Positions 18,200-27,779 of a DNA stretch of 64,000 nucleotides are shown here, piece by piece. The notes beneath the pieces were generated by a model. That model saw nothing but the letters and a program-made list of their open reading frames with translations, made no database searches and was not told the origin of the DNA. The first letter of the stretch is position 1, and every line of letters starts with the position of its first letter. Made by a program: the position numbers and the translations under genes. Origin of the DNA: Halorubrum hochsteinianum (GTDB lineage: Archaea; Halobacteriota; Halobacteria; Halobacteriales; Haloferacaceae); assembly GCF_023702125.1 (NCBI RefSeq), contig NZ_CP098415.1, positions 1,178,001 through 1,242,000 on the forward strand. The letters are read 5' to 3'.

Positions 18200-19963
18200 T
18201 CACAGCCGCTCCCGGATCGTGTCGGCGGTCGCGTCGCCGACGCCGTCGACGTCGGTGAGGTCGTCGCGGGAGGCCTCCCGCACGTTCTCGACCGACCCGA
18301 ACCGACGCAGGAGCCGGCGGCGCGTCTCGGGGCCGACGCCCGGCACGTCGTCGAGGACCGTCTCGACCCCGTCGCGGACGGTCTGGTGGTAGGAGACGGC
18401 GAAGCGGTGCGCCTCGTCGCGCACGCGCTGGAGCAGGTGGAGCTCGGGGGCGTCGTCGTCCCACCGCCGAGTCCCGGTCGGGGTGACGACCAGCTCCTCC
18501 GCCTTCGCCAGCGCGACGACGGGCACGTCCCAGCCGGTCTCCGCGAGCGCGTCGCGGGCGGCCCCCAGCTGTCCCTCCCCCCCGTCGATCAGGAGGAGGT
18601 CGGGGTCGGGGCGGTCGTCGCGGCCCTCCGTCGCGCGCTCGGCGCGCCAGCGGATCAGCTCGCGCATGTTCGCGTAGTCGTCGTTGCGCTCGGTGAGCTT
18701 CTTTCGCCGGTAGTCGGCCGTCTCCGCGCTCCCGTCGACGAAGCACACGTCGGAGCCGACCACCGCGGTCCCCTGCGCGTGGCTCACGTCGAACCCCTCG
18801 ATCCGCTCGGGGCGGGCGATCCCGAGGCGGTCGCCGAGCGCGCCGACGGGGTCGTCGCGGCCGCCGCGCTTGCGGGCGTTCTTCAGCGCGAGTTCGACGA
18901 GTTTCGCCTCCCGGCCGGCCCCCGGTACCCGCACCGCGACCCCCTCGGCCTCCAGCCAGTCGACCACGTCAGAGTCCGACGGGCGCTCCGCGAGGAGGAC
19001 CGCGTCCGGGAACTCCCGCTCGGCGTAGTACTGCGCGAGGAACGCCGAGAGGACCGCCGCGGGGGTGTTGGCGTCCGTCTCGTCGCCGGTCTGCCCCTCC
19101 TCGACCGCCGCCGCGTCCAGGCGGTGCCGGCTCCGGTCGACGAGCTGTCCGCGCTCGCTGTGGAGCCGGGCCACGCGGGCGTCCTCGCCCTCGACCGCGG
19201 CCGCCAGCACGTCGACGACCCGGTCGTCGGTGCGGTCGCTGACGGCCTCGCCCCCCTCGCCGTGGAACGCCTCGACGGCCTCCAGCCGGTCCCGGAGGTT
19301 CGCGGCGCGCTCGAACTCGTTGGCCTCGGCGGCCGCCTCCATCCGTCGCCGGAGGGGGTCGGCGAGGATGCCGGTCTCGCCCTCGAAGAAGCGGCGGGCC
19401 GCCGCCACGTCCTCGGCGTAGCTCTCGGCGTTGATCTCACCGGTACACGGCGCGGAGCAGATCCCCATCTCGTAGTCGAGGCAGGGCCGGTCGCGCCCCT
19501 CGTACTTGTGGTCCGAACAGCCCCGCAAGCGGTACTCGTCGCGGATCGCCTTCACGACGGTCTCGACGCGCCCCACGTCGGTGAACGGCCCGTAGGCGAC
19601 CGCGCCGGCCTCGGGGTCGCGGGTGACCTCGATCCGCGGCACCTCGTGGTCGGTGAAGGCGACGAGGGGGTACGACTTGTCGTCCTTCAGCCGGACGTTG
19701 TACCGCGGTCGCAGCCGCTTGATGAGGTTCGCCTCCAGGAGGAGCGCCTGCGTCTCCGTGTCGGTGACCGCGAACTCGATCCGGTCCGCGCGCTCGACCA
19801 TCCCCCGGATCCGGCCGGAGCGCGGGTCCGCGTACGACCGCACCCGGTCGCGGAGGTCGAGCGCCTTCCCGACGTACAGGGTCGTCTCGCCCGCCCGGAA
19901 CTGGTAAACCCCGGGCTCCGTCGGGAGGGATCCGGCCCGCTTGCGCACCGCGTCGGCGTCCAT
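18200..19963 (-). CDS. uvrC: UvrABC excinuclease subunit C
   Basis: This 587-residue protein makes the dual incisions of nucleotide excision repair with UvrA and UvrB. Domain order: GIY-YIG nuclease ([20 protein letters not shown], residues about 18-90), a cysteine cluster ([25 protein letters not shown]), the UVR domain for UvrB contact, the RNase H-like second nuclease ([16 protein letters not shown] and [19 protein letters not shown]), and a C-terminal tandem helix-hairpin-helix ([15 protein letters not shown] and [13 protein letters not shown]). The ATG at 19963 is chosen because it matches the family start. No uvrA or uvrB is nearby. Confidence 0.95.
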   Translation of the reverse strand: MDADAVRKRAGSLPTEPGVYQFRAGETTLYVGKALDLRDRVRSYADPRSGRIRGMVERADRIEFAVTDTETQALLLEANLIKRLRPRYNVRLKDDKSYPLVAFTDHEVPRIEVTRDPEAGAVAYGPFTDVGRVETVVKAIRDEYRLRGCSDHKYEGRDRPCLDYEMGICSAPCTGEINAESYAEDVAAARRFFEGETGILADPLRRRMEAAAEANEFERAANLRDRLEAVEAFHGEGGEAVSDRTDDRVVDVLAAAVEGEDARVARLHSERGQLVDRSRHRLDAAAVEEGQTGDETDANTPAAVLSAFLAQYYAEREFPDAVLLAERPSDSDVVDWLEAEGVAVRVPGAGREAKLVELALKNARKRGGRDDPVGALGDRLGIARPERIEGFDVSHAQGTAVVGSDVCFVDGSAETADYRRKKLTERNDDYANMRELIRWRAERATEGRDDRPDPDLLLIDGGEGQLGAARDALAETGWDVPVVALAKAEELVVTPTGTRRWDDDAPELHLLQRVRDEAHRFAVSYHQTVRDGVETVLDDVPGVGPETRRRLLRRFGSVENVREASRDDLTDVDGVGDATADTIRERL

Positions 19964-20088
19964 CGGTCTCGGATCGCCGTAGCCGTCGAACGCGTTTGAA
20001 CGCTGCGGGTGGGCGGGAACTCTGATTATCAAACTCGAACACCGGGACGTGCGGTTTATGCCGGCGGTTGGGAAATACTCACGCAGAT

Positions 20089-21702
20089 ATGACGGGACTT
20101 CGAGGGCTGCTGCGGCGCGTGCTCGGCCGGGGCGGGGACTCGCGGTCGGTCCCGGACGGCGGTGTCGTCGTCGACGGATCGTCCGACGACGGGGGACCGG
20201 GCGAGCCCGGGACCGACGAGAGTGACGCCGAGACGTACGAGATAACTCAAGAGCGGGGCGTCGACCGCGCCGAGACGCTCGCGGGCGCGGGCTTCCAGCA
20301 GGTGTTCGACGCGACGAGCGTCCCGACGTTCATCCTCGACGCCGACGGCAACGTCGCCGAGTGGAACGAGTCCATCGTCTCGCTCACCGGGGCCGAGCGC
20401 GAGGACGCCGTCGGCCACCCCCACGTCTCAGAGCTGTTCTACCCCGACGGCCGGCGGGCCGACACGCTCGCCGACAAGGTGCTCGACGCGCCGGAGACCG
20501 CCGACGAGGAGTACGGCGTCGAGCGCTGCGACTCCGAGGCGACGCGCTACCGCGACACGAGCACGATGGTCGACCGGCACGGCGACGAGAAGCACATCGA
20601 GTTCACCGCGACCCCGATGTACGACGACGGCGAACTCGTCGGCGTCACGGAGGTCGTCGTCGACCGCACGGAGAACGTCAACGAGCGCGACGCCACGGCC
20701 CGGCTCGTCTCCGAGATCCGCGAGACCGCCGAGGAGATCGGCGAGGGGAACCTCGACGCCCGCGCGGTCTGCCACGACGAGTGCGAGGAGGTTCTCGACG
20801 ATGATCTGCTCCGCGTCGTCGGCGTCGTCAACCAGATGGCGGAGAACCTCGATCAGCTCTCCTCGGGCGTCCACGAGAAGGCGCGCGACCTCGACGCGAC
20901 CGTCGGCGAGGCGAGCGCCGCCGCCGCCGACATCGCCGAGAACGTCGACGAGCAGAACGAACTGCTCGAGGAGAGCGTCTCGGAGATGCAGTCCTTCTCG
21001 GCGGGCATGGAGGAGGTCGCCGCGACGGCCGACGAGGTCGACACCGCCGCGGTCGCCGCCGCCGACGCCGCCGACGAGGGGCTCGACGCGAGCGAGGACG
21101 CCCGCGAGGCGACCGAGGACGTCGTCGAGATCGGCGACGAGTTGGTCGAGAGCGTCGGCGCGCTCTCCGAGCGCATGGACGACATCGAGGAGGTCATCGA
21201 GGTGATCTCCGACGTGGCCGAGCAGACGAACCTGCTCGCGCTCAACGCCAACATCGAGGCCGCCCGCGCCGGCGAGGGCGGCGACGGCTTCGCGGTCGTC
21301 GCCGAGGAGGTGAAGAAGCTCGCCGACGAGACCCGCGGCTACACCGAGGAGATCACGGAGAGCCTCGACAAGCTCCAGGCGCAGTCCGCGGAGACCACGA
21401 CCGCGGTCGAGCGCTCTCACGACCGCATCGAGGACGCGGGCACCGAGATCGAGACGGTCCTCGACTCGCTCGAAGAGATCGCCGACGCCGTCGACGAGGC
21501 GGCCGCGGGCGTCGCGGAGGTCGCGCGCACCACCGACGACCAGGCCGCGACCGTCGAGGAGCTCACGTCGTCGCTGGAGGCGGTCCGCGAGCGCTCCGAC
21601 CGCACCGAGGCGGCGACCCAGCGCATCGTCGACGCCACCGACGACCAGGAGGCGGCCGTCGACGAGCTGATCGCCCGCGTCGAACAGCTCGACGCGCGGT
21701 AG
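20089..21702 (+). CDS. Soluble methyl-accepting chemotaxis transducer with PAS domain
   Basis: This encodes 537 residues with no transmembrane span. After a short basic and acidic N-terminus come a PAS domain ([20 protein letters not shown]), its C-terminal PAC strand ([17 protein letters not shown]), a HAMP-like or linker region, and a full MCP signalling domain whose hairpin tip reads [20 protein letters not shown] followed by [16 protein letters not shown]. It would signal to CheA from the cytoplasm in response to a small molecule, redox state or light bound by PAS. No cofactor-binding residue can be recognised. It belongs to the haloarchaeal Htr group. A TTTATG box lies about 32 nt upstream. 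No che genes are nearby. Confidence 0.9.
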   Translation: MTGLRGLLRRVLGRGGDSRSVPDGGVVVDGSSDDGGPGEPGTDESDAETYEITQERGVDRAETLAGAGFQQVFDATSVPTFILDADGNVAEWNESIVSLTGAEREDAVGHPHVSELFYPDGRRADTLADKVLDAPETADEEYGVERCDSEATRYRDTSTMVDRHGDEKHIEFTATPMYDDGELVGVTEVVVDRTENVNERDATARLVSEIRETAEEIGEGNLDARAVCHDECEEVLDDDLLRVVGVVNQMAENLDQLSSGVHEKARDLDATVGEASAAAADIAENVDEQNELLEESVSEMQSFSAGMEEVAATADEVDTAAVAAADAADEGLDASEDAREATEDVVEIGDELVESVGALSERMDDIEEVIEVISDVAEQTNLLALNANIEAARAGEGGDGFAVVAEEVKKLADETRGYTEEITESLDKLQAQSAETTTAVERSHDRIEDAGTEIETVLDSLEEIADAVDEAAAGVAEVARTTDDQAATVEELTSSLEAVRERSDRTEAATQRIVDATDDQEAAVDELIARVEQLDAR

Positions 21703-21740
21703 TCACCGCCGATGCCCGGTAATCACCGCTTCCCTCCCCC

Positions 21741-21806
21741 GCTCCTCCCGTTCGCTTTCCCCGTTCCTCCCGTTCGCTTTCCCCATTCCTCCCGTTCGCT
21801 TTCCCG
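21741..21806. repeat. 22-bp pyrimidine-rich tandem repeat, three copies
   Basis: The unit (G/A)(C/T)TCCTCCCGTTCGCTTTCCC(C/G) is repeated three times with changes only at the first, second and last positions. It fills most of the gap between the transducer and the P450 gene. It has no open-frame explanation and lies just upstream of the P450 TATA-like box. Confidence 0.85.
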
Positions 21807-21817
21807 CTCCGCCGAAC

Positions 21818-21823
21818 GTTTAA
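21818..21823 (+). promoter_or_regulatory. TATA-like box of the P450 gene
   Basis: GTTTAA is centred 27 nt upstream of the P450 ATG at 21848, consistent with a leaderless transcript. Confidence 0.5.
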
Positions 21824-21847
21824 CCCCGCTCAACCCCCACAAACAGT

Positions 21848-23242
21848 ATGTCCGTCACGCCGCCCGGACCCCTCGGCGACCCCGTGTTCGGGAACGGTCG
21901 CCAGTTCGCCGACGACCCGTTCGGATTCCTCCGCGCCTGCGCCGACAGCTACGGCGACGTGGTGCGGCTCGACCTCGGTCCCCGCGAGACGTACCTGCTG
22001 ACGAACCCCGCCGACGTGGAGCGCGTGCTCGTCGCCGACGCCGAGCGCTATCGCAAACCGCAGTTCGGCGACGACGCGATGGACGCCTTACTCGGCGACG
22101 GCCTCCTCATGAGCGACGGCGACACGTGGCAGCGCCAGCGCAAGCTCGCGAACCCCTCGTTCCACAACCGCCGGATCGGCGCGCTCGACGGGACGATGGT
22201 CGATCACACCCGGTCGCAGCTCGCGGACTGGGAGGACGGGGACGTGGTCGACGTCCAGCTCGAAGTCGCCCGGCTCACGGTGAAGATCATCGTCTCGGCG
22301 ATGTTCGGGGCCGACATCACAGACGAGGAGGTGAAGACGGTGCAAGAGAACCTCGAACCGCTCGGCGCGCGCTTCGAGCCGGACCCACGCCGGTACCTGA
22401 TCCCGAACTGGGTGCCGACCCGCGAGAACCGCGAGTTCGACGCGGCGATCGACACCCTCGAGTCCGTCATCGACGGCATCGTCGACCGCCGCCGCGGCAC
22501 GGAGCGCGACCCGAGCGTCGACCCCGCCGGCTCCGAGGGCGTCGCGGTGCCCGGTCCCGCGGGCGACGGCGACGGCGACCTGCCCATGGACCTGCTCTCC
22601 GTCCTGCTCCGCGCCCGCGACCGCGGCGAGCAGACCGACGAGAACCTCCGCGACGAGCTCGTCACCATGCTGCTCGCCGGCCACGACACCACCGCGCTCG
22701 CGCTCACCTACACCTTCTACCTCCTCTCGAACCACCCGGAGGCCCGCGAGCGCGTCGAGCGCGAGGCCGAGGCGGCGACGAGTGAGTCCCCTCCGACCGC
22801 GGCCGACGTGCGCGAGATGGCGTACACCGAGCGCGTCCTCAACGAGTCGATGCGCCTCTACCCGCCTGTCTACACGCTGTTCCGCGAGCCGAAGCTCGAC
22901 GTGAAACTGGGGGGGTACCGGATCCCGGAGGGGTCCGCGCTGATGGTCTCGCAGTGGGCCGTCCACCGGTCCGACCGGTGGTACGACGACCCCGAGGCGT
23001 TCGACCCGGACCGGTGGCTCCCCGAGCGCCGGAGCGAGCGCCCCCGGTTCGCCTTCTTCCCGTTCGGCGGCGGGCCGCGCCACTGTATCGGGAAGTCCTT
23101 CTCGCTGCTCGAAGCGAAGCTCATCCTCGCGGAGGTCTGCTCGCGGTTCGAACTCGACTACGAGGGGCCGGACCTCTCCTTGCGCGGCTCGCTGACGATG
23201 CACCCGAACCACCCGGTGCCGATGCGGCTCCGCGAGCGCTGA
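21848..23242 (+). CDS. Cytochrome P450
   Basis: This 464-residue haem-thiolate monooxygenase has the I-helix oxygen-binding motif LAGHDTTALALTY, the ExxR motif (NESMRLYPP), the aromatic PERF-type region (DPDRWLPERRSERPRFAFFP) and the haem-ligand loop FPFGGGPRHCIGKSFSL with the cysteine. It has no membrane anchor, so it is probably cytosolic, as for other archaeal P450s. Its similarity to the CYP102/CYP4-like group is suggested by the sequence around the haem loop. The substrate is unknown, and no ferredoxin or reductase gene adjoins it. The tiny CxxC gene 3 nt downstream may be co-transcribed. Confidence 0.93.
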   Translation: MSVTPPGPLGDPVFGNGRQFADDPFGFLRACADSYGDVVRLDLGPRETYLLTNPADVERVLVADAERYRKPQFGDDAMDALLGDGLLMSDGDTWQRQRKLANPSFHNRRIGALDGTMVDHTRSQLADWEDGDVVDVQLEVARLTVKIIVSAMFGADITDEEVKTVQENLEPLGARFEPDPRRYLIPNWVPTRENREFDAAIDTLESVIDGIVDRRRGTERDPSVDPAGSEGVAVPGPAGDGDGDLPMDLLSVLLRARDRGEQTDENLRDELVTMLLAGHDTTALALTYTFYLLSNHPEARERVEREAEAATSESPPTAADVREMAYTERVLNESMRLYPPVYTLFREPKLDVKLGGYRIPEGSALMVSQWAVHRSDRWYDDPEAFDPDRWLPERRSERPRFAFFPFGGGPRHCIGKSFSLLEAKLILAEVCSRFELDYEGPDLSLRGSLTMHPNHPVPMRLRER

Positions 23243-23245
23243 GCG

Positions 23246-23437
23246 ATGGCGGACGCGGACGAGGGATCGGAATCCTACTGCGCCCGCTGCGGCGACCCCC
23301 TCTCTCGCGGTCTCGTCGCCGGAAAACAACGCGCCTGCTGTCTCAACGCGACGCCCATCGCAGGCGTCTGTCCGACCCACGGGCCGGTGGGACCGCACCA
23401 CGCGGTCGACGACCCAGACGCGGCCGATAGCAGGTGA
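23246..23437 (+). CDS. Very small cysteine-rich protein
   Basis: This encodes 63 residues with CARC near residue 12, ACC near residue 31 and a CPTHG motif near residue 42, then HH. The arrangement suggests a zinc-bound knuckle. The gene starts 3 nt after the P450 stop and so is probably translationally coupled to it, which is the only hint of a link. Beyond it lies the first copy of the dispersed hairpin element. Function unknown. Confidence 0.6.
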   Translation: MADADEGSESYCARCGDPLSRGLVAGKQRACCLNATPIAGVCPTHGPVGPHHAVDDPDAADSR

Positions 23438-23480
23438 GCGGCTCCGGCGAACCGGTTCGTCACCACTACGACGCCATTCG

Positions 23481-23722
23481 GCGGTGGCGCGTGCCTGCGA
23501 GCGTGCCGCCGAAGGCGGCCGCGAGGAGCACGCGCGAGGGAGTCGGCGGCGACCAGCGGGAGCCGCCGACGAGGCTGGGGAGGCGTGAGGCGGGGCGGGA
23601 ATCGAAGGGGCAGCCGCGAGAACGAACCTCGGTGACGCAAGCACCGCAGGAGCGAACGGAGTGAGCGACGAGGAGCACAGCGAGCCGCGGGAGTTCTCGC
23701 GGCTGGGGCTTCGGCGGTGTTC
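23481..23722 (-). repeat. Dispersed three-hairpin element, copy 1
   Basis: Read on the minus strand from the head CCGAAGCCCCAG (starting at 23714), the copy has stem A with arms CAGCCGCGAGAAC and GTTCTCGCGGCTG (13 bp, perfect), the conserved linker GCCCCTTCGATTCCCGCC, the block CCTCACGCCTCCCCAGCCTC, stem B with arms GTCGGCGGC and GCCGCCGAC, and stem C (GCGCGTGC with GCACGCGC, inner GCCGCC-TTCG-GGCGGC). It lacks the TATA-like box 29 nt upstream of the head seen in copies 3-5. It fills the gap between the small Cys-rich gene and the 2H phosphoesterase gene. Confidence 0.85.
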
Positions 23723-23781
23723 GCGTTGAGCAGTGACGTACGGATCTCGTTTCCTCGACCGACTACGTCCCCGACGACGAC

Positions 23782-24330
23782 CTACAACTCAATCGTCGCC
23801 GCGACCTCGCGGAACTCGGGGTCCCACACGTCGAGCGCGTGGACGCGCCACCGGATCGGCTCGAACGCGGCGTCCACCAGCGCCGCGACCGCCCCCGGCT
23901 CGGGGTTCCCGCCCCGCGCCAGCGTGACGTGCGGGACGTAGTCGTCGCCCTCGATCCCCTCGACGGCTCCGAACGCGGCGCAGAGACGCCGGTGGAGGCG
24001 TACGAGCCCGCCGCTCTCGACCGCGAGATACACGACCGGGCGCGACCCGGAGGCGGGCGCGTCGAACACGTCGACGCCGGTCACGGCGACCTCGAACGGG
24101 TCGGTCCTCGCCAGCGGCCGGCTCAGCCGTCCGCGTAGTCGGTCGAGGGCGTCCTCCCTCGCCGGCGTCTCGCCGGCGTCGCCCTCCGCGTCGCGCACGT
24201 CGCCGACGCCGAACCGCTTACAAACGAGGGTGTGCCGCTCGCGCACCCGATCGAACCCCTCCAGTTTCGGGTGGAGATCGCCCGCGAGACGGTCGACCGC
24301 GGGCGAGAGCGGGACGTTGAGGCTGAACAC
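23782..24330 (-). CDS. 2H phosphoesterase superfamily protein (2'-5' RNA ligase-like)
   Basis: The 182-residue product has two HxT motifs: HTLVCKRFG near residue 33 and HVTLARGGN near residue 133. These carry the catalytic His/Thr pairs of the 2H superfamily. It is more divergent than the ThpR at 16765-17349, so the substrate may differ; RNA or nucleotide cyclic phosphates are the family default. The gene starts 13 nt after the small membrane-protein gene at 24344-24532 on the same strand, which suggests an operon. Confidence 0.78.
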   Translation of the reverse strand: MFSLNVPLSPAVDRLAGDLHPKLEGFDRVRERHTLVCKRFGVGDVRDAEGDAGETPAREDALDRLRGRLSRPLARTDPFEVAVTGVDVFDAPASGSRPVVYLAVESGGLVRLHRRLCAAFGAVEGIEGDDYVPHVTLARGGNPEPGAVAALVDAAFEPIRWRVHALDVWDPEFREVAATIEL

Positions 24331-24343
24331 GTCGCGGGCCGGC

Positions 24344-24532
24344 TCAGATCCGATCGGCGAGGCGTAAGGCGATCACGACGACGAGCGCGACCCCGATCAG
24401 CGTCGGGATCGCGTCGAACAGCCAGAACGCGACGTCGAGGACGGTCTCGACGATCTCCACGAGAAGCCATACCACGACGAGGAGCAGAACGAGTTTCAGC
24501 AGGTCGTCGGTGTCGATCTCGGCGCGGTCCAT
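24344..24532 (-). CDS. Small two-span membrane protein
   Basis: This encodes 62 residues from the ATG at 24532 (MDRAEIDTDDLLKLVLLLVV); a start nine codons upstream is possible. Two long hydrophobic segments are separated by a short turn (WLFDAIPTLIG). It is the first gene of a likely two-gene unit with the 2H phosphoesterase. Function unknown. Confidence 0.65.
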   Translation of the reverse strand: MDRAEIDTDDLLKLVLLLVVVWLLVEIVETVLDVAFWLFDAIPTLIGVALVVVIALRLADRI

Positions 24533-24587
24533 GCCGTACTCGGGGCGGGGCAGCGACAAAAATCCGAGGGTGACGCGAGCGCGTCCG

Positions 24588-25502
24588 CTACGTGATCTTC
24601 TCGTACTGCTCGGAGAGCTTCTCTGCGGCCTCGTCGAGCAGCTCCGACTCGTAGTCGTCGAGGTCCCACTCGACGACCTCCTCGACCCCCTCGGACCCGA
24701 GCTTCGCGGGCACGCCGAGGGCGGTGTCGTCGTAGCCGAACTCGCCGTCGAGGACGACCGAGCAGGGCAGCACCTCGCCGGTGTCGTTGACGATGGCCTC
24801 GACCGTGTGCGCGACCCCGGTGGCGGGCCCCCACTGCGTCGCGCCCTTCCGGCTGATCACGTCCATCGCGGACTCCTGGAGGTCTTCGAGGATCGCCTCC
24901 TTCTCGTCGGCGTCGAACGACGGGTCGTGACCGTTCACGCGCACCTTCGAGAAGACGGGGGCCTGCGCGTCGCCGTGCTCGCCGAGGATCGTCGCCTCGA
25001 CGTTCTTGACGGGCGCGTCGAACCGCTGCGAGAGGACGTAGCGGAAGCGCGCGGAGTCGAGCCGCCCGCCGAAGCCGACCACCTTGTGGCGGTCGCGGTC
25101 GCCCGCCTCGTACAGGTGGCGGTTGAGGAGGTCGACCGGGTTGGAGGTGGTGACGGTGACGAAGTCGTCGTTGTGCTCGGCGATGGAGGAGCCGATGTCC
25201 TCCATGATCGGCGCGTTGTCGCCGGCCAGGTCGATCCGCGTCTGGCCCTCCTTGCGCGGGATGCCGGCCGTGATCACGACCACGTCCGAGCCAGCGGTGT
25301 CCGCGTAGTCGCCCTGCCGGACGGTCGTGTTCGAGTCGTAGGCGACGCCGTGGTTCGCGTCGGCGGCCTGTCCGATCGTCGTCTCGCGCTGGTCCGGGAT
25401 GTCGACGAAGACGAGCTCGTCGACCACGTCGCGTAACGCGAGGTTGTAGCCCGCCGCGGCTCCGACGGTCCCCGCCGCACCGATAACGCTTACCTTTGTC
25501 AT
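24588..25502 (-). CDS. mdh: Malate dehydrogenase (LDH-like type)
   Basis: The 304-residue enzyme interconverts malate and oxaloacetate with NAD(H) in the citric acid cycle. The nucleotide motif [16 protein letters not shown] is at the N-terminus and the acidic residue choosing NAD follows (FVDIPD). The active-site loop [15 protein letters not shown] has Arg rather than the Gln of lactate dehydrogenases. The catalytic His is in [14 protein letters not shown]. This is very like the halophilic malate dehydrogenases of Haloarcula. A GTTTAC box is about 31 nt upstream. Confidence 0.95.
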   Translation of the reverse strand: MTKVSVIGAAGTVGAAAGYNLALRDVVDELVFVDIPDQRETTIGQAADANHGVAYDSNTTVRQGDYADTAGSDVVVITAGIPRKEGQTRIDLAGDNAPIMEDIGSSIAEHNDDFVTVTTSNPVDLLNRHLYEAGDRDRHKVVGFGGRLDSARFRYVLSQRFDAPVKNVEATILGEHGDAQAPVFSKVRVNGHDPSFDADEKEAILEDLQESAMDVISRKGATQWGPATGVAHTVEAIVNDTGEVLPCSVVLDGEFGYDDTALGVPAKLGSEGVEEVVEWDLDDYESELLDEAAEKLSEQYEKIT

Positions 25503-25633
25503 ACCGTCTGAAATCGGGTCCGGCCGGCGAGTAAACGTTTCGGAACGCCGTGATCGACCGTGCGGATCCCGGCCGTCGCCCGCGGCGGACCGTCGCGAAA
25601 CGCCTAACTCCGGCGGCGACGCAGGGGGTCGTA

Positions 25634-26227
25634 GTGCCGACGTTCCGCTACCCGTGTCCCGGCTGTCGGACGACGAACAGCCTCCACGACGCCGACTGCG
25701 AGTTCGAGGGCGTGAGCTGGCCGACCGTCGAGAAGGCGTACACGGACCTGCTTTCGGTGCTGTCCGCCGAGCCGGACGGCCTCTCGGAGGCGGCGCTGCG
25801 GGACGCGATTCCGGCCGACTGGGGCGGCCTCCACAAGGCCGCGCTCGGGGCGCTCCGGCGCGACCAGCGCGTCGTCGAGGACGGCGACCGGCTCCGGCTG
25901 CTCACCGCCGCGGAGTTCAAGGAGCTGGTCTCGGAGCCGACCCGCGAGCCGATGCGGACGGTGTACGAGCACGGCTCCGTCCCGGGCTGTCACGACAACG
26001 CCGTCTTCGCGATGGTGGCGTGGTACGAGATGGTCGGCCTCTCGTGGCCGGAGACCCGCGAGAACGTGATCGAGTGGCTCCGCGAGTCGGGCGCGTGGGA
26101 CCGCGGCGGCTTCGAGGAGTCGACGCCCGAGGAGCTCGTCGACGCCAAGCGCCACGTGTACGACGAGGGATACGGCTGGAAGGAGAAGGGGCAGTCGGCG
26201 AAGCGCGTGATCGAACGGCACATCTGA
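25634..26227 (+). CDS. Conserved haloarchaeal protein with N-terminal zinc knuckle
   Basis: The product has 197 residues from a GTG start ([20 protein letters not shown]). The N-terminus has CPGC, then H and C a few residues later (a CCHC-like site); the middle looks like a winged-helix unit ([20 protein letters not shown], then [19 protein letters not shown]), and the C-terminal third is a conserved, aromatic segment ([20 protein letters not shown]). A DNA-binding or regulatory role is plausible but unproven. The chosen GTG follows the expected family-like start; upstream codons in the frame are Arg/Pro-rich and unlike a haloarchaeal protein. Confidence 0.7.
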   Translation: MPTFRYPCPGCRTTNSLHDADCEFEGVSWPTVEKAYTDLLSVLSAEPDGLSEAALRDAIPADWGGLHKAALGALRRDQRVVEDGDRLRLLTAAEFKELVSEPTREPMRTVYEHGSVPGCHDNAVFAMVAWYEMVGLSWPETRENVIEWLRESGAWDRGGFEESTPEELVDAKRHVYDEGYGWKEKGQSAKRVIERHI

Positions 26228-26275
26228 GCGCCCTCGCGACCGCCCGCTTAAGTTTCCGCGTAACCTCCCGCCACC

Positions 26276-27697
26276 GTGACACACCCGGAAGCCGGCGCGG
26301 CGTCCGGCAAGGGCGGTCTCGACGAGGTCGCCGAAGTCGACCCCTCCGCTGCCGACTCCTCCGACGCCGCGGGCGACGACACCCCTCGATCCCCGGCGGT
26401 CGAAAACCCCCGACGCGCGCTCGCGGTCGTGATCGGCGTCGTGTTCATCGATCTGGTCGGCTTCGGGATCGTGATCCCGATCCTCCCTTTCTACGTGCGG
26501 TCGTTCGAAGTCAGCGACGCCTTCATCGGGCTGCTCGCGGCGTCGTACTCGCTCGCGCAGTTCCTCGCGGCCCCCACGCTCGGCCGGCTCTCCGATCGGA
26601 TCGGTCGCCGCCCCGTCCTGCTCGCGTCGCTCGCCGCCGCGGGCGTCGCGTGGGTGACGTTCGGCTACGCCGGGGCCGCGGGGGCGCGGTTCGGCCCCGT
26701 CGCGGCGCTGGCGACGCTGTTCGCCTCCCGGACGCTCGCGGGCGCGATGGGCGGCAACATCGCCGCCGCGCAGGCGTACGTCGCCGACATCACGCCCCGA
26801 GACCGCCGGGCGGGCGCGCTCGGCCTCATCGGTGCCGCGTTCGGCCTCGGCTTCGTCTTCGGCCCGGCGATCGGCGGACTCCTCGCCGCCGACCCGGTCG
26901 TCGCCCGCGCCGACGCGCTCCTCCCGGCGTTCGTCCCGGCGACGGCGTACTCGCTCCCGAGCTTCGCGGCGGCCGGCATGAGCTTCCTCGCCGTCGCCGT
27001 CGGGTTCGCGTTCCTCGACGAGCCGACGCGGACGCGACCCGCCGGAGCGGTCGGCGGTCGGTCGACGACGGTCGTCGGCCAGTTCCGCGACGCCCTCGCC
27101 TCCGCGACGCTCCGGCCGCTGACGGCCGCGTACTTCGTCGTCGCCGTCGCGTTCGCCGGCGTCCAGGTGATGTTCATCCCGTACGTCGCGGACGCGTTCG
27201 GCTACGACGCGACCGCGGCGGCGTTCCTGCTCACGTACGTCGGCGTCCTCGGCGCGATAAACCAGGGGATCCTCGTCGGGCGGCTCTCGCGGGTCGTCTC
27301 CTCGCGGACGCTCGTCGCCGTCGGCTCGGTCGTCCTCGCCGTCGCGCTCGCCGCGATCCCCGCGAGCGGGTTCGTCGACCGCGCGACCGGCGGCCTCGCC
27401 GTCGGCGGCCCGGCGTGGCTCACGCTCCCGCTGCTCGCGCTGCTCGCCGCGCTCGCGGCGCTCTCGCTCGGCAACGCCCTCGTCAACGTCTCGCTGGCGA
27501 CGCTCGTCTCGGCGTCGGCGGACGACGCGGCGCAGGGCGCGGCGTTCGGCGTGACGCAGGGCGCGTCGAGCCTCGGGCGGACGGTCGGGCCGCCGCTGAT
27601 GGCCGTCCTCTACACGGTCGCCGTCGCGTCGCCGTTCCTCGTCGGCGCGCTCCTCCTCGTGCCCGTGGCCGCGGCGTTCGGCCGCCGGCTCGGGTGA
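26276..27697 (+). CDS. MFS transporter
   Basis: This 473-residue protein starts at GTG 26276, supported by a CTTAAG box centred 27 nt upstream. After a disordered acidic N-terminus of about 50 residues it has about 12 transmembrane helices. The major-facilitator signature between helices 2 and 3 is visible as GRLSDRIGRRPVLL, and helix 5 contains GAAFGLGFVFGPAIGG, the antiporter motif C of drug/H+ antiporters. It is therefore probably a multidrug- or metabolite-proton antiporter similar to TetA-type efflux proteins. No regulator gene adjoins it. Confidence 0.9.
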   Translation: MTHPEAGAASGKGGLDEVAEVDPSAADSSDAAGDDTPRSPAVENPRRALAVVIGVVFIDLVGFGIVIPILPFYVRSFEVSDAFIGLLAASYSLAQFLAAPTLGRLSDRIGRRPVLLASLAAAGVAWVTFGYAGAAGARFGPVAALATLFASRTLAGAMGGNIAAAQAYVADITPRDRRAGALGLIGAAFGLGFVFGPAIGGLLAADPVVARADALLPAFVPATAYSLPSFAAAGMSFLAVAVGFAFLDEPTRTRPAGAVGGRSTTVVGQFRDALASATLRPLTAAYFVVAVAFAGVQVMFIPYVADAFGYDATAAAFLLTYVGVLGAINQGILVGRLSRVVSSRTLVAVGSVVLAVALAAIPASGFVDRATGGLAVGGPAWLTLPLLALLAALAALSLGNALVNVSLATLVSASADDAAQGAAFGVTQGASSLGRTVGPPLMAVLYTVAVASPFLVGALLLVPVAAAFGRRLG

Positions 27698-27779
27698 CGG
27701 ATCGGCCGACCGGACTGGGAACGGGCGACCCGCCGCCGCACGACAGTTTTACGCCCGCGCTCTCCGTCGTACGCCACAC

